Of a DNA stretch of 5,465 bases, positions 1 through 4,691 are shown piece after piece. Each line of letters starts with the position of its first letter. The first letter of the stretch is position 1. Location: positions 1-5,465 of the forward strand of contig JAAZNO010000163.1 of assembly GCA_012798275.1 (NCBI GenBank), read 5' to 3'. Position numbers and translations under genes: made by a program. The DNA comes from Chloroflexota bacterium. GTDB lineage: Bacteria > Chloroflexota > Anaerolineae > B4-G1 > SLSP01. The notes below the pieces were generated by a model that was not told the origin of the DNA, did no database searches, and saw only the letters and a program-made list of their open reading frames with translations.

Positions 1-95
1 ACCACTACCATGCACATTGGCGACGCGCCCATCCGCAAGATGCTTTTCTCTAACTGTAAGAATTCTTTGAAGTCGGGTGGTAGCACCAGCTCCAT
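1..95 (-). CDS. N-terminal fragment of a nucleotidyltransferase-like protein (MNT/AbiEii type), partial and possibly broken
   Basis: Reading on the minus strand from an ATG at 95-93, the frame stays open to the window edge and begins MELVLPPDFKEFLQL. I recognise this start from small nucleotidyltransferase-fold proteins (the MNT-like group, often partners in toxin-antitoxin-like pairs), which usually continue into a hydrophobic 'hxYLhhGGYAV' strand-turn carrying the first catalytic motif. Here the sequence after residue 15 continues EKSILRMGASPMCMVV and shows no such motif, so either the match ends at a breakpoint near position 50 or the gene is decayed. The start lies inside the reading frame of the preceding small gene, in another frame, an arrangement I associate with this gene pair. 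The call rests on about 15 residues recognised from memory. The catalytic GS...D motif is not visible because the window ends. Confidence 0.4.
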   Translation of the reverse strand, partial: MELVLPPDFKEFLQLEKSILRMGASPMCMVV

Positions 96-208
96 AGTTG
101 ATCCGCCTCAGTCTTTCCATGTGCTGCAGGCGTTCAGCGGGCGAACGCGCTAACCAATAGCATTTTTCCTCTTACAGCGGTCGCCAGAAAATCTTGGTTT
201 TTAGTCAA
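1..208 (-). pseudogene. Remnant of the small protein that precedes MNT-like nucleotidyltransferases, apparently frameshifted
   Basis: The minus-strand frame from 171 towards position 1 has no stop and reads CYWLARSPAERLQHMERL, then RRINYGAGATTRLQRIL. The pattern 'YWLxRxPxERLxxxExLRRxxYG...RLQR' is one I recognise from short (about 60-90 residue) uncharacterised proteins encoded just upstream of, and overlapping, MNT-like genes. There is no credible start: an in-frame TAA lies at 174-172, and the first in-frame ATG (120-118) has no ribosome binding site and would remove the conserved YWL part. The neighbouring frame begins with a TTG at 208 and reads LTKNQDFLATAVRGK up to a run of five A (167-163 on the minus strand). 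If that run were four A, the two frames would join as ...VRGK-CYWLARSPAERL. This points to a one-base frameshift, either real decay or a sequencing error. The upstream part up to 208 is inference. Confidence 0.4.
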
Positions 209-219
209 GGGCTGAACAG

Positions 220-468
220 TTACCCCCGGTCTACTTCTGGGATGTCGCTGGCGACGAGTTTTTGCCGGTCCGGGGCCTTCGGCGAGGGGGTGTGTGCGGC
301 GGCAGGGGGCACTTTAAGGTCGAAGGGCAGACCTTGCTGCAGTTCGAGCTGGCGCAGGAAGAGCGTGATTGCCTGGGTGAGGGTCAATCCCAGCTGCGCA
401 CAGATTTGCCCGGCGCTAGCTTTGAGCTCTGGCTCGATGCGTGCGGTGATTACCGCGGTTCTGCGCAT
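220..468 (-). CDS. RelB/DinJ-family antitoxin (type II toxin-antitoxin)
   Basis: This 82-residue protein has the layout of RelB/DinJ antitoxins. An N-terminal beta strand (residues 3-11, TAVITARIE) is followed by two helices (about 13-25 and 30-43, the latter TLTQAITLFLRQLELQQ), which together form a ribbon-helix-helix DNA-binding dimer. The family signature GLPFDLKVP lies at 46-54. The C-terminal tail (55-82) is proline-rich and probably disordered until bound to a toxin. Such antitoxins neutralise RelE/YafQ-type mRNA-cutting toxins and repress their own promoter. The ATG at 468 is supported by AGGAG at 481-477 with an 8-nt spacer. A RelE/YafQ-like toxin normally follows directly, but the 219 bases downstream hold no such gene, only remains of another module. 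It may therefore be an orphan, solitary antitoxin, or its partner may lie outside the window. Family assignment is firm; function as an antitoxin is inferred. Confidence 0.85.
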   Translation of the reverse strand: MRRTAVITARIEPELKASAGQICAQLGLTLTQAITLFLRQLELQQGLPFDLKVPPAAAHTPSPKAPDRQKLVASDIPEVDRG

Positions 469-481
469 GGTGGATGCTCCT

Positions 482-676
482 GAATTGTATGGCCGCTGTC
501 AACACATTTTATCCCAGATCTGGAAATTGGTGGAGATCCCAATGGGAGGGCTATTGCGGGCGCATGTCACGCCGGGGGTGATAGGCTCAGGCGCTTCTAC
601 GGGGTGCGGGAGAAGAAGGTTTTTCTTTACGCCTGTATCCGCTCTCTGCAACTGAACTGGTGCAAGTCAACACGTC
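482..676. other. Gene-poor stretch between the antitoxin and tRNA-Phe terminator
   Basis: I see no convincing gene here. A minus-strand frame is open for about 55 codons, from a TTG near 650 to a TGA near 500, but it has no ribosome binding site and I recognise no family in its translation. Apart from the candidate regulatory sites next to the antitoxin gene, nothing else in this stretch can be named. Confidence 0.5.
484..547 (-). promoter_or_regulatory. Possible promoter/operator region of the antitoxin gene
   Basis: Upstream of the antitoxin start are a -10-like TACAAT (489-484), a consensus-like TTGACA (502-497) and an AT-rich GATAAAAT. TTGACA and TACAAT are only 7 bp apart, so they cannot be one promoter, and neither has a good partner at 16-18 bp. 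Two short palindromes, CCAGATCTGG (514-523) and TCCCAATGGGA (537-547), lie just upstream. Ribbon-helix-helix antitoxins usually bind short palindromes at their own promoter, so these are candidate operator half-sites. They are short enough to occur by chance. Confidence 0.3.
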
Positions 677-705
677 AAAAAAAACAGCCCGGCTTGAACC
701 GGGCT
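677..705 (-). terminator. Intrinsic terminator downstream of tRNA-Phe
   Basis: On the minus strand AGCCCGG (705-699) pairs perfectly with CCGGGCT (692-686) across a 6-nt loop TTCAAG, followed by G and a run of eight T (684-677). It starts 6 bases after the 3' end of the tRNA, ends the tRNA transcript, and would also stop any read-through from the gltD-like gene. Confidence 0.93.
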
Positions 706-711
706 GGGGTG

Positions 712-785
712 TGCCGAGACCCAGAATTGAACTGGGGACACATGGATTTTCAGTCCACTGCTCTACCGAACTGAGCTATCTCGGC
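712..785 (-). tRNA. tRNA-Phe (anticodon GAA)
   Basis: The 74-nt minus-strand sequence folds as a complete cloverleaf. The acceptor stem GCCGAGA (785-779) pairs with TCTCGGC (719-713), and A73 is at 712. The D arm is GCTC/GAGC with a GG-containing loop, and the anticodon stem GTGGA/TCCAT holds the loop CTGAAAA, whose anticodon is GAA. The variable loop is GTGTC, and the T arm CCCAG/CTGGG has the loop TTCAATT. The 3' CCA is not encoded (the bases after A73 are CAC), so a CCA-adding enzyme is required. Its own promoter lies immediately upstream and a terminator immediately downstream, making it an independent single-gene unit. Confidence 0.97.
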
Positions 786-796
786 AACGCGGCCAC

Positions 797-824
797 ATTG
801 TATCTGAAGCCCTGGTTTTGTCAA
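797..824 (-). promoter_or_regulatory. Sigma70-type promoter of tRNA-Phe, -35 box overlapping the gltD-like stop codon
   Basis: On the minus strand a perfect TTGACA (824-819) is followed after 16 bp by TACAAT (802-797). The -10 box ends 11 bp before the tRNA 5' end, so transcription would start about 5 nt upstream of the mature tRNA. The -35 hexamer contains the TGA stop codon (823-821) of the upstream flavoprotein gene. Confidence 0.82.
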
Positions 825-2245
825 GCGCGGAGGAAGGCATCCATGGCGCGTGCCACGCTGAGCGCATCGGCGACGGCGGGCGCGAGCAGATGCGCGCCGT
901 GTACCACATCGCCGGCAGCGAAAAGCCGCGGCACGCTGGTCCGCCCGGTCTCCGGCGCATCTACCTCGATCACGCCCCCGCGTCCCAACCGCAGCTCCGT
1001 GAGTCCTGCCAGGGGTTGCTTCGCGGGCCGATAGCCCAGCGCCAGGACGGCGGTATTCACCTCCAGCGTGATTTCCAGCCCCGGCACGCATTCCGGCCGG
1101 CAACGTCCGCTCTCGTCGGGATCGCCGAGCTTCATGCGCTGGTAGGTGATCGCGCGCAAGCGTCCCGCCTCGTCGCCCAGGAATTCGACGGGACAGGCAA
1201 GCCACACAAAATTGCCCCATTCTTCCAGCGCGTGCCGGTATTCCTCCGGCTCGGCGGGCATCTCCTGCATACTGCGGCGATAGTAGCAAGTGACCTCGCG
1301 GACGCCCGGCAGGCGGGCCGCCGTGCGCATACAGTCAATGGCGGTATTCCCCCCGCCAATGACGTGGACTCGTGGCCCGACGTCCAGCGGCGCCTGCCAG
1401 GCTTCGGGCAGGAACTCCGGCGGTAGATTGGCGCGGCAGAGGAATTGCGTGGCGTCGTAGATGCCGGCGAGGGTCTCGCCGGGGAGATCGGCGCGATATT
1501 GTTCCTGGGCGCCCGTGCCCAGGAAGACGGCGTCATACTCCGCCAGCAGCTGTGGCAGGGTCACGTCACGGCCTACGGTCACATGGCAGCGGATCTCAAT
1601 GCCCAGGGCCTGCAACCAGGCAATTTTGGCCTGCACGATCTCCGCTCCCAGTTTGAAGCGCGGAATGCCATAGAGCATCATGCCGCCGGGGGCAGGGTAT
1701 TGTTCGAAGACCACGACCCTATGCCCCAGGCGGGTGAGCGTCTCGGCGACGGTGAGGCCGGCGGGCCCGGCGCCGACGACGGCCACGCGCGTGCCGGTCG
1801 CCGGCGCGATTTCCGGCAGCGGCACGCCGGCAGTCTCGCGGACGTAGGTGCTCACGAACGCTTCGAGCCGCCGCGTATCCAGGGGCTTGCCCAGCCGTTT
1901 GAGGGTGCAGGCGTCCTGGCAGAACCGTTCGGGGCAGACCCGACCGCATACTTCGGGCAGGGGATTTGTCTGCCGATAGACGGTTGCCGCGCCGGCGAAA
2001 TCCCCTTCCGCCAACAGGCCCAGGGCCTGGGGAATGTCGTTGTGCAGGGGACAGGCCTGCTGGCAGGGGGCGCTGGCGCACTGCAGACAGCGCGAGGCCT
2101 CGGCGCGAGCCTCTGCGGGCGTGTGCAGGATGAGGATCTCGCGGAAATCTCGCACCCGTTCGTCGGGAGGGCGCGTTTTCGCCGGGACGGGGGTCAGCTG
2201 GGAGCGCGCTTTACGGTCCACTTTTTCGGGCGTTGGTTGAGCCAT
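821..2245 (-). CDS. gltD: Glutamate synthase small-subunit-like NAD(P)H flavoprotein with two 4Fe-4S motifs
   Basis: The 474-residue product matches the GltD/PreT/NfnL family: an N-terminal iron-sulfur domain followed by two Rossmann domains. Two cysteine clusters, C53/C56/C61/C65 and C100/C104/C109/C113, are placed to bind two [4Fe-4S] clusters. The FAD-binding GAGPAG lies at 158-163, the NAD(P)H-binding GGGNTA at 297-302 with Y-R-R just beyond (322-324), and the second FAD contact AAGD at 443-446. In glutamate synthase this subunit passes electrons from NAD(P)H to the glutamine-dependent large subunit; relatives serve dihydropyrimidine dehydrogenase and electron-bifurcating complexes. No gltB-like gene is visible, so the partner and substrate are open, and the symbol denotes family resemblance. 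An upstream in-frame start at 2389 would add 48 unlikely residues. The ATG at 2245 has GAGGTG just upstream, and family homology begins shortly after it. Confidence 0.85.
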   Translation of the reverse strand: MAQPTPEKVDRKARSQLTPVPAKTRPPDERVRDFREILILHTPAEARAEASRCLQCASAPCQQACPLHNDIPQALGLLAEGDFAGAATVYRQTNPLPEVCGRVCPERFCQDACTLKRLGKPLDTRRLEAFVSTYVRETAGVPLPEIAPATGTRVAVVGAGPAGLTVAETLTRLGHRVVVFEQYPAPGGMMLYGIPRFKLGAEIVQAKIAWLQALGIEIRCHVTVGRDVTLPQLLAEYDAVFLGTGAQEQYRADLPGETLAGIYDATQFLCRANLPPEFLPEAWQAPLDVGPRVHVIGGGNTAIDCMRTAARLPGVREVTCYYRRSMQEMPAEPEEYRHALEEWGNFVWLACPVEFLGDEAGRLRAITYQRMKLGDPDESGRCRPECVPGLEITLEVNTAVLALGYRPAKQPLAGLTELRLGRGGVIEVDAPETGRTSVPRLFAAGDVVHGAHLLAPAVADALSVARAMDAFLRA

Positions 2246-2392
2246 GGACACCTCTTGGACTGGGATTGAGGTCGCTACGCTGAAAAGAGCCTGGGGCCAT
2301 TCCCCACAGGGCCACGAAGTGGCCAAATCGTAGAAGACATTGAAGGGGCTGACCGGATAACGCCTCGCTGCCCCTCCGGGTCGGTGCAATTT
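2246..2392 (-). repeat. Intergenic region with two tandem perfect hairpins upstream of the gltD-like gene
   Basis: Two perfect inverted repeats lie 3 bp apart: TGGGG/CCCCA around a 5-nt loop (2292-2306) and GGCCAC/GTGGCC around a 3-nt loop (2310-2324). Neither is followed by a T run on either strand, so they are not standard terminators. I found no convincing promoter in this 147-bp gap. Transcription may therefore continue from the upstream gene group, with the hairpins perhaps acting as RNA processing or stability elements. That role is inferred. Confidence 0.45.
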
Positions 2393-2665
2393 TTAGTCAG
2401 ACCAGCGACGCGGCCCCCGCGAAGCCGGCCCCTCCGCGGGCTTGGGAGAGGCTTCTTCTGGCTCATCCCATGCATCTTCTTCGGGGCCCAGCAGCAGGTC
2501 TACCCTGGCGAGGTCCGTCACGTCGTACCGCACGTAGCCACACGCATCGCAGCGCCACAGCGTGAAATTGGGAATCGTGATGAGGCGCTGGCCCACGCGC
2601 CGCACGTAGGTGCTGTGGGTGGACCGGAGGTGGCCAAAAGAACACCGGGGGCAGTGATGCCGCAT
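2393..2665 (-). CDS. YgiT-type zinc-finger (MqsA N-domain-like) small protein
   Basis: The 90-residue product has two zinc-knuckle pairs, C5-P-R-C8 and C39-D-A-C42-G, separated by a basic beta-rich segment (RRVGQRLITIPNF, 22-34). This is the pattern of the YgiT-type zinc-finger domain found at the N terminus of MqsA antitoxins and in many stand-alone proteins. The tail (61-90) is acidic, then rich in proline and charged residues, and looks disordered. There is no MqsA-type helix-turn-helix part and no MqsR-like toxin beside it. The ATG overlaps the deoC stop codon by one base (TAATG), with GGAGG a few bases upstream inside deoC, so translation is probably coupled. Zinc binding is expected from the four cysteines; nucleic-acid or protein binding is only a possibility. 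Confidence 0.75.
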   Translation of the reverse strand: MRHHCPRCSFGHLRSTHSTYVRRVGQRLITIPNFTLWRCDACGYVRYDVTDLARVDLLLGPEEDAWDEPEEASPKPAEGPASRGPRRWSD

Positions 2666-3330
2666 TACTCCTCCGCTTCTTCCAGGATTTTCAGGCTGGC
2701 GCTCGCCCCGAGGCGGTTGGCGCCGGCCTCGATCATCGCCAGCGCGTCGGCGTAGGTACGGATGCCCCCAGCGGCTTTCACGCCGATCTCAGGACCCACG
2801 GTCTGTCGCATCAACGCCACATCGGCGACGGTGGCCCCGCTCCTGGCAAAGCCCGTTGAGGTCTTGACGAAGTCGGCGCCCGCTTCCACCGCGAGCCGGC
2901 AGGCGCTGACCTTCTCGTCGTCGGTCAGCAGGGCATTTTCCAGGATGACCTTCAGGAGGGCACCCTGCTCATGGCAGAGCTGCGCCAGGGCGTAGATGTC
3001 GTCGCGCACGACGTCATGCTGCCCGGCCTTGAGGCGCCCGATGGGGATGACCATGTCCACTTCGACAGCGCCGTCATCCAGCACCTGCAGGGCCTCAAAG
3101 CGCTTGACGGGAGTGGGAGTGGCGCCCAGAGGAAACCCGGCGACCGTGCAGACGGCCACCGGCGTGCCGTGGAGCAGGTTGGCGGCGAGGGCCACATAGA
3201 TCGGGTTGACACAGACGGTGGCGAAACCGTGTTCCGCCGCTTCCGCGCACAGCCGTTCAATCTCTGCCGGGGTCGCTTCGGGTTTGAGCAGCGTGTGATC
3301 AATCATGCGGGCCAGAGTCGCTCGTTTCAT
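2665..3330 (-). CDS. deoC: Deoxyribose-phosphate aldolase
   Basis: DeoC splits 2-deoxy-D-ribose 5-phosphate into glyceraldehyde 3-phosphate and acetaldehyde in the cytoplasm, the last step of deoxynucleoside breakdown. The 221-residue TIM barrel has the usual length and all class I aldolase landmarks: DHTLLKP (11-17), VCVNP (39-43), EVDMVIPIG (90-98) with catalytic D92, KVILE (127-131), VKTSTGF (155-161) with the Schiff-base lysine K156, and VKAAGGIR (184-191) with K185. The usual asparagine of 'DMVxNIG' is proline here (P96). The ATG at 3330 overlaps the stop of the upstream signal peptidase gene as ATGA, and GGAGG lies 7 nt before it, so the genes are probably translationally coupled. A later ATG at M9 is possible but lacks that site. 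No other deo or nucleoside genes are visible. Confidence 0.96.
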   Translation of the reverse strand: MKRATLARMIDHTLLKPEATPAEIERLCAEAAEHGFATVCVNPIYVALAANLLHGTPVAVCTVAGFPLGATPTPVKRFEALQVLDDGAVEVDMVIPIGRLKAGQHDVVRDDIYALAQLCHEQGALLKVILENALLTDDEKVSACRLAVEAGADFVKTSTGFARSGATVADVALMRQTVGPEIGVKAAGGIRTYADALAMIEAGANRLGASASLKILEEAEE

Positions 3331-3950
3331 GGGGTAGCCTCCAATTCGGCAAAAGCGTACTGCGGGAACGTGCCAAACAGTTCCAACGGCCAGTAGCGAA
3401 ACACGGCCTTGCCAATGATGTTCTCCCTGGGAAGGGGGCCCCAGGCGTGAGAATCGCTGGAATTGTTGCGATTATCACCCAGCAGGAAGTACTCGTCGGG
3501 ACCCAGCGTCCAGCGGTCGGCGTAGGCCAGCGGGCCGCTGACATACGTCTCATTGATGGCGACGCCGTTAATCCAGATGCGTCCATCGCGGGCTTCAACC
3601 GTATCCCCCGGCAGGCCAATGAGGCGTTTGATGAGGGGGATGCTGTTTTTGTCGCCGTTGAGGGGCTTCACCACCAGAATGTCCCCCCGCTCCGGCTCAT
3701 GGAACCAGTAGCTGGCCTTGCTGATCAGCAGGTACTGCCCTTCGTGGAGGGTGGGTTCCATGCTGACCGACAGCACTTGATAGCGTCCCGTGAAGGTGTT
3801 GATAATGAAAAAAAGGACGGCTGCCAGCAGCAACGTTTCCAGGAGATCCCCCCCCAGCATTTTGAGAGAGGCAGGTTCTTCGGGCACGCGCGTGGGGGAC
3901 GCCGTCGGCACGGCGCTTTTATTCAGGGTCTGTGTCTGTAGCGTGTTCAT
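3327..3950 (-). CDS. lepB: Type I signal peptidase (second copy of a tandem pair)
   Basis: This membrane-bound serine protease removes signal peptides from exported proteins on the outer face of the cytoplasmic membrane. The 207-residue protein has a proline- and threonine-containing cytoplasmic N terminus (1-30), one membrane helix (about 36-53, ETLLLAAVLFFIINTF) and the S26 catalytic domain. Conserved boxes are SMEPT (63-67) with nucleophile S63, RGDILVV (88-94), IPLIKRLIGLPGD (104-116) with general base K108, and GDNRNNSSDSHAWG (158-171). Its short length and single helix resemble Gram-positive-type enzymes rather than E. coli LepB. I prefer the ATG at 3950, with GGGAAG close upstream (a short spacing); a GTG at 3959 would add three residues but has no ribosome binding site. 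It follows its paralogue by 20 bp and overlaps deoC. Confidence 0.93.
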   Translation of the reverse strand: MNTLQTQTLNKSAVPTASPTRVPEEPASLKMLGGDLLETLLLAAVLFFIINTFTGRYQVLSVSMEPTLHEGQYLLISKASYWFHEPERGDILVVKPLNGDKNSIPLIKRLIGLPGDTVEARDGRIWINGVAINETYVSGPLAYADRWTLGPDEYFLLGDNRNNSSDSHAWGPLPRENIIGKAVFRYWPLELFGTFPQYAFAELEATP

Positions 3951-3970
3951 ACTTCCCACAATACGAGTAT

Positions 3971-4591
3971 TTATTGAATTTGTCGCAGCTCTTCATAACT
4001 ATAGTGCGGGATCAGTCCCCAGTGTTCTGGCGGCCAATAGCAAAAGACGGCTTTCCCGATGATGTTTTCCCGCGGCAGCAGGCCCCAGGCGTGCGAATCG
4101 CTGGAGTTGTTGCGATTGTCGCCCAGCACCAGGTACATGCCATCGGTCACCATCCACCGGTTGGTGTAGGCGACCGGCGCGCTGACGTAGGGCTCGTTCA
4201 ACGCGATGCCATTCACCCAGATTTTGCCCTCGCGGGCCTCGACGATGTCCCCCGGTATCCCAATGATCCGTTTGATGAACGGGATGCTTCCCTGTCCCGC
4301 CGGGGGACGCAAGACGACGATGTCACCCCGTTCGGGGGGATGCAGCCAATAGGTCACCTTGCTGGCAATCAGATATTGATTGCCGTAAAGACTTGGCTCC
4401 ATGCTTTGCCCATGCACTTGATAGCGTCCGGTCAAGGTGTTGATGACCAGGATGATGATCGCCGCCAGCAGCAAAGTTTCCAGCAGGTCCTGCAGCCAGG
4501 AGCGGATACCGAACGCGCGACTTAATGAGGGCGTCGTTTCGGTCTCGGACTCCTCGACCGGAAGGACCGTTTCGATGTCATTTTCACTCAA
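3971..4591 (-). CDS. lepB: Type I signal peptidase (first copy of a tandem pair), TTG start
   Basis: This 206-residue S26 signal peptidase is a close paralogue of the next gene; by eye about two thirds of some 158 aligned residues are identical. It has an acidic N-terminal cytoplasmic segment (1-20), a membrane helix (about 37-53), SMEPS (63-67) with nucleophile S63, IPFIKRIIGIPGD (103-115) with K107, and GDNRNNSSDSHAWG (157-170), so both active sites appear intact. The start is TTG at 4591: an in-frame TGA lies two codons upstream, the only later methionine is M64 in the active site, and GGAGG (4603-4599) sits 7 nt before the TTG. It is the first gene after a strong promoter and is 20 bp from its paralogue. 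The copies differ most in the N terminus and at the residues before the active serine (VHGQ against VLSV), which could alter substrate choice; this is inference. Confidence 0.94.
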   Translation of the reverse strand: MSENDIETVLPVEESETETTPSLSRAFGIRSWLQDLLETLLLAAIIILVINTLTGRYQVHGQSMEPSLYGNQYLIASKVTYWLHPPERGDIVVLRPPAGQGSIPFIKRIIGIPGDIVEAREGKIWVNGIALNEPYVSAPVAYTNRWMVTDGMYLVLGDNRNNSSDSHAWGLLPRENIIGKAVFCYWPPEHWGLIPHYSYEELRQIQ

Positions 4592-4598
4592 GCGTCAA

Positions 4599-4627
4599 CC
4601 TCCACGTCCCGGCAATCGTCTTGCCAG
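4599..4627 (-). promoter_or_regulatory. Leader hairpin directly 5' of the signal peptidase ribosome binding site
   Basis: In the roughly 45-nt leader of the first signal peptidase gene, CTGGCAA (4627-4621) can pair with TTGCCGG (4615-4609) around a 5-nt loop GACGA, with one G-T pair. The Shine-Dalgarno GGAGG (4603-4599) follows 5 nt later. It may stabilise the 5' end or influence initiation at the TTG codon; the pairing is seen, the role inferred. Confidence 0.4.
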
Positions 4628-4642
4628 GAATCGAACGTTTGC

Positions 4643-4670
4643 ATTATAGCCCATCTGAAAAGGCGTGCAA
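4643..4670 (-). promoter_or_regulatory. Sigma70-type promoter of the signal peptidase-deoC gene group
   Basis: On the minus strand TTGCAC (4670-4665) is followed after 16 bp by a perfect TATAAT (4648-4643). Transcription would start near 4636, giving a leader of about 45 nt before the TTG start codon at 4591. It lies between the terminator-like hairpin of the upstream gene and the first signal peptidase, as expected for the head of an operon. Confidence 0.82.
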
Positions 4671-4691
4671 GCGAAGCGGGCGACGCAGAAA

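Noticed and set aside
1..153. Plus-strand frame open from the window edge to a TAA at 151-153
   Set aside because: It is antisense to the two recognisable minus-strand fragments, and its translation matches nothing I know.
500..652. Minus-strand frame of about 50 codons (LLLPHPVEAPEPITPG region)
   Set aside because: No ribosome binding site, only a TTG start, no domain; length is unremarkable for chance in this composition.
194..655. A 153-codon plus-strand open frame across the antitoxin gene
   Set aside because: It is antisense to a well-supported RelB/DinJ-type gene, has no ribosome binding site and no recognisable domain.
645..740. TGAACTGG near 652-659 also occurs in the tRNA-Phe T arm, suggesting an attachment-site duplication
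   Set aside because: Only about 8 to 10 bases match and they do not include the tRNA 3' end, so it is too short and wrongly placed for a convincing att repeat.
1445..2269. A 274-codon plus-strand open frame
   Set aside because: It lies fully antisense to the gltD-like gene; its translation is of low complexity (rich in Gly, Arg, Gln, Ala) and shows no family motif. The minus-strand frame has complete cofactor motifs.
2246..2389. 48-residue N-terminal extension of the gltD-like protein
   Set aside because: The added residues do not resemble the family, whereas the ATG at 2245 has a good ribosome binding site and lies at the expected distance before the first cysteine cluster.
2971..4525. Several long plus-strand frames (2971-3396, 3447-3941, 3932-4525)
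   Set aside because: Antisense shadows of deoC and the two signal peptidase genes; the repeated look of the last two only mirrors the paralogous peptidases.
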